Part shown: piece after piece, positions 50,001-61,219 of the stretch
How the letters are laid out: the number at the start of each line of letters is the position of its first letter
How positions within the stretch are numbered: the first letter of the stretch is position 1
Assembly (NCBI GenBank): GCA_037975125.1
Contig: CM075862.1
Span: 59,053,779-59,117,778, forward strand
DNA length: 64,000 nt
Direction of reading: 5' to 3'
Origin: Latrodectus hesperus
Taxonomy: Eukaryota; Arthropoda; Arachnida; Araneae; Theridiidae
The notes under the pieces: generated by a model
What the model was told of the DNA's origin: nothing
Database searches by the model: none
The model's input: only the letters and a program-made list of their open reading frames with translations
Translations under genes and position numbers: made by a program

Positions 50001-53000
50001 AATTTTGACATGATTAAACTATTTTAGGGCACTTTTTATTTTGAAAAATACATATGAAAAGCTAATGTTTTAAGTCAAAATGCATATGTGTTTGCAACTA
50101 TTATTGATTTAAAAAACATAACAATAGCAGACTGTTTTTCTTTCATAACTTAAGGTATAAAAATATAATACAATAAATTAAAAAAAGTAAAATATTTAGA
50201 ATGAAGTTTTGCAATGTAGTTGTAGCACTTCACACTTCTCCAAGCCACAAGTCTGAGGTTCAATCCTCAGTCTTGGCAAAATGGACTCATCCCTCAGTGG
50301 GTTGATAAAACTGAGTACGAAGCATACTTGAGAACTAAACACTGGGGTTTTCACACTATACTGATCACATAAATGGAACATATGCTTTGTATCATAGGGC
50401 CCTCACTCAAGAAAATAGAAACAGGCACTGTAGGCCTTGGCCCTATGGTGAATGTTGTGCCTCTGAATTAAGTTTAAAAAATTTATTATTAATAAAAATT
50501 GTTTTCTATAGTTGCAAAATACATTGTAGAAAAATAATCTTAATTACCAAATTTTAAAATGTGTTTTGTTAACCTAATAAATGAAAGTTAGATAATATAT
50601 GGTAAAACAGTGCAGTAAGGTACAGTATTGTGCTTTTATCACAATAAAATGTTTCCACATCCTTTTTCTGGACTGACCCCTTTTTGAACCATTACTGACA
50701 GTATAAGCCCATTTGAAGAAAAATTACACTTGATAATAATTCAAATGGTTGGTGATAGATTAAAAGGCTTACATTTAAAAAATAAAAAATGATTTAGCAT
50801 GATAAATCCTTTATTGTTTTGAAAATTTAACTCATATGGTTCCTACATAAATTAATAATCTGATTTTATGTTTAGTACAAAAGTATTCTCTCACACATTT
50901 TGTGCACAGTATATACACAAAAGTATTCACTACAGAAATTCGTAAACAGTTCCAAAAATATGCTTGCTTGATCACTTTTGCATAATTTTTTTAACTATTG
51001 AACAGTTCTGATTAAAAAGTAAAAATTAGAAAGTCATATTGAGAAATAATTATACAAACCTGAAAATCTATTAAATCAGGACATTTCCATTCCAGCATAT
51101 TTTCTTCAGGTATGGTATCAGAGAAAGAGAGATATTCTTGTATAACCTCAAAAATAAATTGAATATAAATATTTTGTTAAAACAATAAATGCTTCAAACA
51201 TAATCAAGAACTGAAATATGTAATTATAAAAATAATTATTTACATTTAATTGAAAAATTTGGTACTTTTAAAGTAGCACCGAATTAACTTAAAAACATTT
51301 TTTATTACGAGGAAATTTTAAAAGTACGTAATTTAAATAAAAATAAAACTAATTTATTATTATACAGATTGAAATTCCTTCTTTTAACATAGAAGAAGTG
51401 AATCCAGTATATGATAACTGTACAACATATTCTTTTACTTCTTGTTTGAGAAAACTCATTAACTTTTCTAATGAATGACAGTCAGCTTGAAATACCTTTC
51501 GCATGCAAGTAATAATTCTTTGGCAAACATGACTCAATTAAAGCACACAAGAAATCACCATATTTCTTCTGACTTTATCCCAGAGTACCAAGCTCTTATT
51601 TTTCCACTCAGAGTCCTCCTCAAATGATTGGCGATTACATAGATTGGCATCAATAAATTTTTATTATCAAAATTTTTTTAACAGTTTGTTTTAAGAGTGT
51701 AATCAGTATTTTTGCTTTTCATTTTGAACTAAACTATTGCATTTTAAAATTAAAACCCATATGTGTGTGTAATATTAACAGTATTAAATGTTCAAATGTA
51801 GGATAAAATATACCTTTAAGTTTGGAAAATCAGGTACTTTTTTAATGGCATTATACACTTTGAGTTCAGTCTTTCTTTTTAAAGAGACTTCATTATTTTT
51901 ATGCCAGTCACACAAACAAGGTTTACTTTCGCCAGACAAATAGCAAGTAATTTTACTGTCGCACATCTCACATCCATTTGTTCTATGATTTGTTTGTGAA
52001 CCTGTAATATAAAAACCTAGAGTTCAATATAAAAAAATGATAAATAATTTAATTTAAGTAATAAAGTTTTATTTTTGGATTTTATTAATCATACCAATGA
52101 AATAAAAATATATAAATGTAAAACATTACTTTAAAAAATTAAATAAATTTTTTGCCATAAAATTATATAATTATTATAATATACAAAGTCAATAGTGAAA
52201 TTATAAGTAGATTAAAAGTCAACAAAAAATTAATAGAAGTAAATTTTTATTTTTTATTTTTGTATAAATTATGCACAACTCCAAAGTAACTGAAAAATCT
52301 TATTTACTAAATTTTATTACAAAGAATGAAAATAATATTTTGTCAAAATCAAATATTGTGTAATCAAAATAATGATTCAATAGACATCAAAAGAACAATT
52401 TATATTTTATTTTGTGTTATCTAGTAATAATTTTAAAAATTGCTATTTATAATAAATCTCAGGAAACTGTTAGTGCGTTTTTAATTTCATTATGATCATG
52501 AAACAATTACAGATAGTATTTCTGTACAAAATAATGAAAAGTATGGAAAAGAAAGGAATTTAATATTATTATTTCAAAAGTAACATATGCAATGTTTGAA
52601 AACTAAATAGAGAATTTTGTAAAAAATATAGAGATAAATCAATAAAAAGTATTCAGTTTGTGTATTTACATTAGAAAGTTTTCCATTGAATCCAAACTAG
52701 ACAAAAGTTTGGTCATCATAATTAAATAATATCAATTTTTATGAATGCATGGTTTGCAAAATAAGAAATTACAACTCATAATAAATTCTAATCACTAATT
52801 TTTAATTCAATGGATTAAAAAAAAGATTTCATTCATATTCGTTATCATGACAAATATAACTGTTTACAATAAAATGCTTGTTTTTGGCAATTGAGTCAGA
52901 CTTTTTCACATTTGTAATTTTACTAAATTTGAACGCTTCTACAATTTTAAATATATAAGATCATTTTTGCTCTTAATTAAAAAATTAAAATCATTTTTTT

Positions 53001-54376
53001 ATAGAAAGATTTAATTTATCAATCCCACAATAAGTGAGAAACATTTTTTAAACACAAAATAAAATTGCTTTATTTCACTATTAAAATTTATGCCAATTAT
53101 ATTTTTGGCAGTAAAATAATATTTTTTTTATATTATTGTAGTACAAACATTATTTTTTAATTCTCAACAATTTAGTTAACAATTTATTTTATTTAAAAAA
53201 GAAATGAAAATTCAAAATCAAAATTTATGTTATTACATTAAAAAAAGCTGGAACTTTTTGCTCTGCTATTTTAATTACAATATAACTTTTATTTTTTAAA
53301 TAGTAACATCTTAAACTATTTACTAACTGTATACTGCAGAAATCAAATGCATTTCCTAAATTAATTTTATATATACAAAATAAATAAAGTTACAAATGAA
53401 TATTTACTAAAAACTAGATTTTCAAGAAAATACTCAAATAATAATAATAATAAATATTATTAAATTTTAGTACATTACAATTAAATTATAGAAATTACAA
53501 TGAATATTATTTTTTACATAATTAATAAGACAAATTATTTAAATTTGAAGTTAAAAACTAAACTAATATAAAACTTTAAAATTGATTTTTTCCTTTATAT
53601 TTTACAAATCACGTATTTACATTAATGACTGGCATGAGTGATTATTAGGTTAAAGAACTATTCGACTAGAAAAAGAATTTCATTTTCTTCAGGCACAGTA
53701 AAATTCAGATTAATTTTCTCTTCTAGTGTAGCTTGATAAGTTTTAAAATTAACTATGATGTTTGTCCCTCTCAAATTTTGACTTTGCAAACAACAAAGAA
53801 TTGCTAAAACATTTTCATAATTTTCTTTCATAATTTAAAGTTGATTTTTAATTTTCCATAACAAGTGCATTAACTGGTAATAACATCTTTAGCCTAAGGT
53901 TTGTAAGGCGCTTTTGGACAAAGGTTTGAACATGCAGTCATAACAGCTTTCATTAAAAGAATTAACATTTACATTTTCAAACAACACAAACTATTTTCAA
54001 CATGAGATTGCTAATTTAAATTAATTCTGGCTTTCTATTCCCTTTGCATAATTTAATATTATAAATTTCATTTATCACTGTTCATATAATTTTTTACTTC
54101 TGATTTTCTAAAACAAATACCTTGATTCTTTTTCAGAAATCACAAAAGGTATGACAAGCTAAATTCATTAATGTTGATAAGCATATGTGTTTGTTTCTGC
54201 ATTTTGATATCTGATACAAAAATTAAATCAAATTTTTATCCAAAGATAAAATATTTTTTAAATAAAATTTGTAGTTGTTTCCGGATAAGAAGTTTGGAGA
54301 GATTCATGCAATAATTTTAGCTAAGAGCATAAATTTATTTCTAGCAATCTACTGCATTTGATAAACAGATGTACCA

Positions 54377-54453
<77 letters not shown>

Positions 54454-57400
54454 CTTTCCAATATATATAAATTTACTACTTACAGAATCTTTAAAACATT
54501 ATTTGAATAAAATAAACAAAGTAGGAATAAAAATTCATCTGCTGTTAAGGCTTTATACAGGACAAACTTAGTAATCTTTTACAATCGGACATATTATTGA
54601 AGATAACAATTTTCATCCCGAAAATTTTTTATTAATTTATTAAAATGTGGTAAAATACTTGTGTACAAATTTAAAAGAAAGTTACTTTCTTGTTAACCAA
54701 ATAATATTAAAATACTATTTTTCCTAGACTGATTAAAAAATCTTTTTTTCTGTCCAGGGCCTGAAATTTTCTTTCATATATTACTTAAATATATTGAGTC
54801 CTCTATTCTTTATCCATGTAATAAAAAACTTGTAGTAAATTAGTAATGTATCTTATTTTATGAAATCTTCTACATACAGAAGCACCAATAAAAATCTTTT
54901 TTCGATAGGTCTATCAAATTAAACTAACTTGAAAATTAAAAAGTTCAGATAAATTTGCATAAAATACAGTTTAATATTCGAGTGCAACAAACAAATGATA
55001 ACCCAATTATTACATTAAAAATTAAAAAGCAAAGCTTCAAAAAAATCATGCAATTTATGAAACACATTCCCATCTACCCATCTATTTCAAAATCTGCATC
55101 TACTGTTAAAAGATACTTTCTTCACATGAAAGTTATTGTATACTATTGTTTTAAACATACAATGGTTGAATAAATATTAAATAGAGGGCATTATTTAATA
55201 TTTATATGTAAAATAATGCCCTCTATTTAATATATTTTGTATTTATTAATATATAATGTATTTTTATATATTTATATATTATTAAATATGTATTTTTTAT
55301 TATATTAAATGTATTAATATTAAATGTATTTTTTATATACATTATTAATATGTATGTAAAAAATATTAATAATATTAAATGTATTTTTATATTAAATGTA
55401 TTTTTAATGTATTAAATGTATTATAATTATTAATGTATTAAATGTATTTTTAAATTATTATTAAATGTATTTTTTATTATTATTAAATGTATTAAATAAA
55501 TATTAAAATGTATTTTTTATTTTAATTATTAATTAAAATAAATATTAAATGTATTTTTTAAAATAATATAGATTTTTTACAATTGCTAAATGTTCTCTTA
55601 GAACCTAAATGTGTACTAGTTTACTCTCCTCATCAAAAACTTGTAACAGTAGTTTTATGTTCAATGAAAAATAATATTACTAAATATTTGCTCTCATGCT
55701 TATTTCATTACAGTAGTACCCTGATTGTATGATGAAGATGATAAATCTCTCTCTCAAGACGAGCTAAATTTAGAAAAAAATTAGTGTTGAAAGGTTCCTT
55801 TAAATAATTTTCATTTATTGATTGAATAGAAATTCTATACATAATTGAAAATTTCTTTTAAAGGATAATTTTTAAATCAAAATCTACTTTTCAAGCTTTT
55901 TTAAAAAATAAAATCTGTTTCTAGGACAGGAAAGTGGCACCCCTGGTTTTCTAAGAAATAATCTAGAAAGGTACACTGCAATCATTAGTAAAAATGTATT
56001 ATAATATACAATATTTATCATTGATCAATGATGAACATAAACTTTTTACTTACAGAGAATTTGGAAAAAGTTGGTGATAATTTGCTACATTTGTTTTAGT
56101 TTAGAGGAAGTTTCAACTGGAAATTTATGAGTGGCCAACTCTTGGGACATTATTCATTTACTTTATATACTTATATCATAAAAGATTGTCGTTTTACAAC
56201 TGAAAACATGGACTTAATAGCTACTGATTAGGTTACATTTGCAATCACACTATTGGAATTCTTTGTTAAACTTATTATTACATAATTTTTTATTACTTTT
56301 CTATATTTTTTACACATCCAAAATCTTTTTTTATGGTACCATATTTTCTGTAATCTAATTTAAGCACAAATATGCAGAATATATCAATAAAAGTAAAACA
56401 AATAGGAGTTATTACCAAGATGATTACAGCGAGTACAGTGTGATAATTTCTTAACATGTGGTTGATATCCAGGAAAAAGTTCTGATTCTTCTTTTTCTTT
56501 CCAATCCTTGAATCTGAAGTGAGATAACAATTATTAATATTACAAGTAAATATTAATATAAAAGTAAATATTTACTTGATCATAAAATTTTCAAGTAAGA
56601 TTAAATTTACTTTACAAATTTAGATTTCTTTTATGCAACATACTTATTCACTTTTTCATTCAATTTCTACAGTTACAATAATAAACTTAAGTTCACAATA
56701 TTTAAAAAATTCAATTTATATAAAATGTACATAATTATTCATATAATGGAAATAGTGTCACTAAACATAAAATTAAATTAAATATTTTTACAAAGTAGAA
56801 TGTTTTTTTCAGAATGATTAATATGATCGTTTTATTTTGAAATTAATGTCACACACAAATCTGTAACATGACATTTTTAAAAACTTATAAAGGAAAAGCA
56901 TTAAAAATATAACTTTTTATTGAAATAAGGGAACATTGAAGCTGTGCAGGTAATTAAGAAACTAATATATACAATTCATGTCAATGACAAAAGAGGTAAA
57001 TTAGAAAATATCTTAGGTATTTGATTTAATCGAACTTTAAACATCAAGATTAACTTTCTAAACTTAAAATACAATATTAAATTCAAACATTTTCACTTAG
57101 CTTTGAGGTTTTTTTAAAGATAGTTTCTTGCCAAGACATTTCTAATCACACCAGGATGACAATATGCACACAGTTAAAAATCTTATATTGTAACTTTTTG
57201 TAATAAAAATTGGTATTTATTACCTTATGATAATTTTTAGAATATGAGACTGAGAAACTATTATTCCATGATGTGTCAAAGAACACTTTTATTAATATTT
57301 GGCTACTTTTAGACTGAATTCAAATTATTCTTTTAATTTTTCATTTTTATAGAAAGTTCCATCTAATGCAGAAGGAATCAATCAAATATAATTTCTATGA

Positions 57401-60400
57401 AAATTATTTTACTACATCAAATAAAGAAAACATTAAAAAATTTATACTAGTACTTCAAGACAAAATAAGCTATGAAAATTGCTTTTAAACATTATTACTA
57501 GATAAAAGTTGATGGAAATTTTTTCTTAGTTATTACATAATGAAGAAAAATTGCTTGAAATTTGCTACTTCATGCGAATTATTACAAAGAGTTTCTACTT
57601 TTTGTATTTGGAATCTGCTTAACAGAAATATAGCAGTACAGATAATAATATTTGATAGTGGATTTAAATCTATTATTTTCCCTCATGTCTGCATAGTATA
57701 ATTAAAGCTTATTTTTTATGAAAGCTTTTAGTAAAGTTTAGCCATAAAAATATTTAGTACATATATATCTTGAATCAAAAATGACATAAAATAAATCTAA
57801 TCATAATATAAGATGAAACTTTTAAAATTATAAATATTTTTATTATTCAATTATATTAGCAGTAACAGATTAAATAATGTAATATGCAATAAATTATAAA
57901 AAGTTCTTTACACGGATGAGAAAAATATTTCACAAAGAAATAAATGACATAAAACGGAAGAAATTAAAGTAGTTTTAATAAATAAAAGTGTCAAAGAAAA
58001 AACTGTTCTTTCATTGACAGTAATTATCAAAAAAAATTTAGAACACACAGAAGAAGAAAATAAATAAGAACACACACACATACTTTTAAATATTAGTATT
58101 CAAAATTATAAACACACAGAGAATTAGAAATATAAAAAATATACAGGAAAAGAAAAAAAAACCTCTGCAAGAGATCACAGTCAGGTAATTCTTCAAATAA
58201 CTTCAAAACTGTATCTTTTCCAATTCCAGGAACACCTTTAACATAATCACAGCCTAATAATAAAGCTATGGCTATAAGTTTGGTTCTATCTAGATGTAAC
58301 TTATTCTTTTCAGATTTCAAATTATATAATTTCACATGTGAGTCCTGAAAAATAAATACAAAATAAGAAAATTGAAATAATTTTTACACAAACGCAAGGA
58401 TTTAGTATATTGAAATAGAGATTTTTTTTATTAAAAATTAGTACAGGGAATAGAAAAAATGGGAATTAAAAAAAGAAGGTTATTATAAATAAATTAAGCT
58501 ATTCAAAATTGAGAGAGGGAAAAAGAGAGAAAAACAATTTACCTAAACTTTCAAACTATAGTATTTATTGTTGGTAGTTAACATATACAAGAATAAAACA
58601 GATTAAATAATTTTTACTTTTAATGACTTAATAAACATTAAACCAAACTAATAAATTCAAACAGCAAAACTTTTGAAAACAAGTATTTATCAGCAAAAAT
58701 TACAAACTTTAAATGAAATAATTTAAAAAACTGAACCATTTAAATAAAGAGTAGTGAAGTATTGGCAACAATATTTGAAAAATAACTACAACAAATTAAA
58801 CATTATATTTAATTTTAAAAATTACAAATTATATTTGCATTTAGAAAAATATTGATTTCAAGAAAAATATTGATTTCAACTTTGCAAAAACTAACATTGA
58901 TTTAAATATGCTTTTCTAAGAACTGAACTATCCATATTTTGAATCTGATTTTTAAATTATATAATGCATTACTTCTCAATGGAATGTAATTTTGATCCAC
59001 TATAATAGATGTTGTGTACTATTAATGATATAAACTATCAAGTTCATAGCATTCATGCAACACACAATACACAACTTATTAATTATTTTATTACTTAAGA
59101 GCTTAACTTCATATCACAAAGCCTAATTTAATTTTCTTTTTTTCCCTTAAAAATAAATTGTTTTTATTTTTAAGGTATCATTTTTAAGGCTTAAATAATA
59201 GGAAAAGTACTAAAAAAGGTATGTTCATATAAATTAAAAGAGAGATATTTAAAGAAATATACTAAAGTAATTCACAAAAATATTTCAATCTATTAAAAGA
59301 CATAAAAATTAAAAAGAACCCATTACATGTTATAAAAAAAAGCATAATTATCAATAATGGAATATTGCAACATATACAACATTCCTATAAAAAATGGATA
59401 AAAGTATCAATTAAAAGAGACACCTGTAAAGAAAGATAAAACAATACTTCACAACAATATCTCAAATTCACTGCAATCTCACCCATTAACATGAACTGTT
59501 CCAGCATAAAAAAGCTAAAACAGGTTTGAAGATCTCTTTCCAACTTCACTGAATCCATTATTAAATAGAACATTTCAAATGATATGGAATTCTACTAACA
59601 AATCTATCATTTCCTTGCATGGATTGACAAGGGAACATGTTCTCTAAAGATCAAAATATGATGATTATTAAGAATAAACATGAGAACAAGATTTAGCCAA
59701 GAAAGCAATATTGCATCATTCATTTCTTTTTTAGTTTACATGCTCTGCTGGCATTTGAAATTACAGACCTACACAATGAAACCAGTTCTTGATAGTTTAA
59801 GTTGAAACCATGGTACTAAAAGCAAAGCAAAGGTATTGTTGAATTAGAGGGGCATTTGCATTTTAGTATTTAACATTAATGGCACAGGAATACTGATTTT
59901 GATTGAATAATGTTGCATACATTTGACCTTGCCTTGATTTTCAACAGGAAGTAGTAATCTCCCAAAGAGTGTTCCAGAACATGAAAAATCACATTGTGTA
60001 ATAATTTTACTTCTCCTTTTATTTCAATTTGTATTTTGCTCATTTCTAAGTAATAACTATTGCAAGTTTCTGATTCTGTTCAATGACATTGTTGGCAATC
60101 TCATCCATTAAAAGAAAAGACTAATTGAATGAAGGCATTAAATATTTCATTTGTTTTTTAATAAATAAAAAGTCAAATTTCATTTGCTACTGTTAAAATG
60201 TCATTTTTGATGTCAAACTCATCTATAGTTTGAAAAAAATGAAAACATTCTTTTTCCTTTAATAAAAAGTATACAAACTTATAGTGTTACTTTATAAAAG
60301 ACTTATAGCATTTTTTAATTGATTTAAGTAGTGTAAATAATCAAGTAACTTCGTTTGACAATTAAAATATTATTCCTAACAATTTATACCCATTTTTTAA

Positions 60401-61219
60401 AATGAATTTTGTGTTCATTCAATATGATCACACCTAAAAATATTTTAATAGTTTTTGTTCAACAGAATTAAATTCATTTATTTTAAGTATATATCACTGT
60501 ATACTACACTAAGGTTACAGAATTTTTAAAACTAAATTACTTGTTTTTATCTTTGATCAATGTAAATTTTTTTAAATAATATATTTGTTATTGCCTATTT
60601 TTCCTGAGCACATAGTATACAAAGCAAAGTAACTATTTTTTTCTTAGTTTTGACAATGATAGATAAATTACACGAAGCAAACTCAAAGTGGTAGAAATGA
60701 ACTGACTTATATTTATATTAGTAATATTTTTGTCTCTTTTTTAAGCATTAATATTTGCAATTAAAGAATTATTCTTTTCATAATGCTCAGACTTACAAAA
60801 GAAAAAAAGGTCATATCGTGAAATAGAGATCATGCCAGAGCTGAAAGAAACACTTTTCATTTAAAATTAAATTCAAAGAAATATTTAAAAGTAGATAGAA
60901 ACCAATACAATCATTTAATAATGTAAAACACATTATTAAGGCTATAATTTATATTAAAGTAAAAGTATACACATATTTAAAAAATAAAAATGCAAAACAG
61001 AATTAAAAAATTATTTCTCAGAGAATAAATTATTTTAAAAAATCGTACCATGTAATTATAAAATTATAATGCAAAACATAGCTAAAAACAAATAAAAACT
61101 TATGTGAGTGAAGAGATTTGTTTATTTCTTACACTTGGATCAATTGTAAAATCTCGATAAATAGAATCAGCACCATATAAAAATGCATCATTGTCTTCAG
61201 TAATAACTCCTTCCACAAT
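40029..61219 (-). CDS. GEN1: GEN1 Holliday-junction 5' flap endonuclease, C-terminal nine exons (partial)
   Basis: GEN1/Yen1 is a Rad2/XPG-family nuclease that resolves Holliday junctions and cuts 5' flaps in the nucleus. Exons in order of transcription: 61219-61133, 58344-58163, 56513-56416, 52001-51814, 51146-51060, 44217-44075, 41917-41856, 41332-41213 and 41077-40029. All introns are GT-AG, phases agree, and the join is 2,016 nt (671 codons plus stop). Visible in order: the end of XPG-I with the acidic pair in TEDNDAFLYGA, the helix-hairpin-helix region LGCDYVKGVPGIGKDTVLKL, the LLQRFKDW helix, a Cys-rich linker, a chromodomain-like segment (KILKQRVVKGEDCVLVQWEPL) and a long Ser/Thr-rich tail. 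The domain order matches vertebrate GEN1. XPG-N and the Glu-containing catalytic segment would lie in exons beyond 64000. Confidence 0.93.
41213..41332 (-). CDS. GEN1: GEN1 exon: end of the chromodomain region
   Basis: Encodes (A)DIDYLSNIEDMCSTEYEDRF ... KAYPDISKIFFDSLTMDK. The AYPDI block corresponds to AYPEI in human GEN1. Donor gtatgt was chosen because it leaves one base, as needed by the next exon. Confidence 0.92.
41856..41917 (-). CDS. GEN1: GEN1 exon: chromodomain-like core
   Basis: Encodes (K)ILKQRVVKGEDCVLVQWEPL, matching the I.K.R...G...(E)IEWE strand pattern of the GEN1 chromodomain, which contacts DNA in the human enzyme. A 62-bp microexon with clean donor (gtaaga) and acceptor (gtttcag). 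Confidence 0.92.
41933..44059 (-). other. GEN1 intron (2.1 kb)
   Basis: AT-rich, with poly(A) runs (for example 43938-43960). It contains the tRNA-like SINE fragment at 43555-43640. No hidden exon is seen. Confidence 0.6.
43555..43640 (-). mobile_element. tRNA-like SINE fragment in GEN1 intron
   Basis: On the minus strand the A-box-like tggctagtggtctgg is followed about 30 bp later by the B-box-like gtgtttgaatc. Decayed and short. Confidence 0.5.
44075..44217 (-). CDS. GEN1: GEN1 exon: helical segment before the chromodomain
   Basis: Encodes NKAFNFWNWTMDNSSEK ... ITSWHLFKTSDKVNL ... NLLIKPV plus two bases (AA) of the next Lys codon. Acceptor tttacag, donor gtaagt. The phase continues exactly into the chromodomain exon. 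Confidence 0.9.
44335..44440. repeat. Small inverted-repeat sequence (possible MITE) in GEN1 intron
   Basis: tttgcagcag...tattatctgc at the left and, inverted, ttgcagcagattattcg at the right enclose a CpG-richer 90-bp core. It is short and imperfect; the family is unknown. Confidence 0.4.
44441..47404 (-). other. GEN1 intron (left part of the 6.8-kb intron)
   Basis: AT-rich DNA without a recognised gene. A 12-bp G run lies at 45564-45575. Confidence 0.55.
47405..47520 (-). mobile_element. SINE body fragment in GEN1 intron
   Basis: Shares the block agagctaattgattaggg / tttaaagtggattctgaac with the SINEs at 24740-24885 and 48825-48965. The tRNA-like head is missing. Confidence 0.45.
47521..48820 (-). 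other. GEN1 intron, nothing recognised
   Basis: AT-rich, without element borders. Confidence 0.5.
48825..48965 (-). mobile_element. tRNA-derived SINE in GEN1 intron
   Basis: On the minus strand the A-box-like aatggctctggcc and B-box gggattgaatccc (48911-48923) are followed by a body shared with 24740-24885. It lies in the same orientation as GEN1. Confidence 0.65.
49265..49660. other. Unclassified GC-richer segment in GEN1 intron
   Basis: A block of more complex sequence with a 63-codon minus frame (49483-49292, MSRVVCIGVIINNYGCH...). It does not match a family I know. It is probably a repeat fragment. Confidence 0.3.
50195..50470 (+). mobile_element. tRNA-derived SINE in GEN1 intron, antisense to the gene
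   Basis: Plus-strand B box gaggttcaatcctc (50255-50268) with a degenerate A box upstream. A GC-richer body (ctcagtgggttgataaaact; aactaaacactggggtttt) follows to about 50465. It is a different body type from the minus-strand SINEs. Confidence 0.75.
51060..51146 (-). CDS. GEN1: GEN1 exon: EVIQEYL-type helix
   Basis: 29 codons, VIQEYLSFSDTIPEENMLEW then KCPDLIDFQ. It matches the VIQEFL...RPDL..FQ segment between nuclease core and chromodomain in GEN1. Acceptor tttttgag, donor gtttgt. Confidence 0.92.
51814..52001 (-). CDS. GEN1: GEN1 exon: Cys-rich linker
   Basis: Encodes (G)SQTNHRTNGCEMCDSK ... CYLSGESKPCLCDWHKNNE ... KKVPDFPNLK. With the preceding exon this gives a series of Cys (HC-x2-C, GC-x2-C, C, C-x-C-x-WH) that could bind zinc. 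The same arrangement is present in vertebrate GEN1. Acceptor attacag, donor gtatat, phase 0 end. Confidence 0.93.
54381..54450. repeat. (TA)n tract
   Basis: About 70 bp of pure TA dinucleotides. Confidence 0.97.
55174..55233. repeat. Perfect inverted repeat, 23-bp arms
   Basis: atattaaatagagggcatta... (55174-55196) is the exact reverse complement of 55211-55233, with a 14-nt spacer. The GAGGGC core makes it more than a random AT palindrome. Confidence 0.92.
55230..55560. repeat. Degenerate AT-rich tandem array
   Basis: Repeated units of the form ttaaatgtattttt / attattaaatgta, with irregular spacing over about 330 bp. It starts at the right arm of the neighbouring inverted repeat. Confidence 0.8.
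56416..56513 (-). CDS. GEN1: GEN1 exon: end of nuclease core and first Cys pair
   Basis: Encodes (R)FKDWKEKEESELFPGYQPH then KKLSHCTRCNHL and the first base of Gly. RF..W after the hairpin and HC-x2-C are as in vertebrate GEN1. Acceptor acttcag, donor gtaata. Confidence 0.93.
56514..58162 (-). other. GEN1 intron (1.6 kb)
   Basis: AT-rich; no hidden exon or element is recognised. Confidence 0.6.
58163..58344 (-). CDS. GEN1: GEN1 exon: helix-hairpin-helix region
   Basis: Encodes DSHVKLYNL ... LGCDYVKGVPGIGKDTVLKL ... DCDLLQ plus two bases of the next Arg codon. The LGCDY Asp is a conserved metal ligand of the Rad2/XPG family, and GVPGIG is the DNA-binding hairpin. Acceptor tttttcag, donor gttttt. 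Confidence 0.95.
58345..61132 (-). other. GEN1 intron (2.8 kb)
   Basis: AT-rich, with a somewhat more complex stretch at 59400-60080 that could be an old repeat. A 62-codon frame (59573-59385) is not recognisable. Confidence 0.55.
61133..61219 (-). CDS. GEN1: GEN1 exon: XPG-I catalytic segment
   Basis: 29 codons, phase 0 on both sides, beginning IVEGVITEDNDAFLYGADS. The two Asp of EDNDAF correspond to the metal-binding pair in the NDGDTF block of human GEN1. Acceptor tatgaag, donor gtaaga. Confidence 0.9.

Larger units (their letters stand above)
52002..56415 (-). other. GEN1 intron (4.4 kb)
   Basis: AT-rich. It contains (TA)n at 54381-54450, a perfect inverted repeat at 55174-55233 and an AT-rich tandem array at about 55230-55560. 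No exon or known transposon is recognised. Confidence 0.6.
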
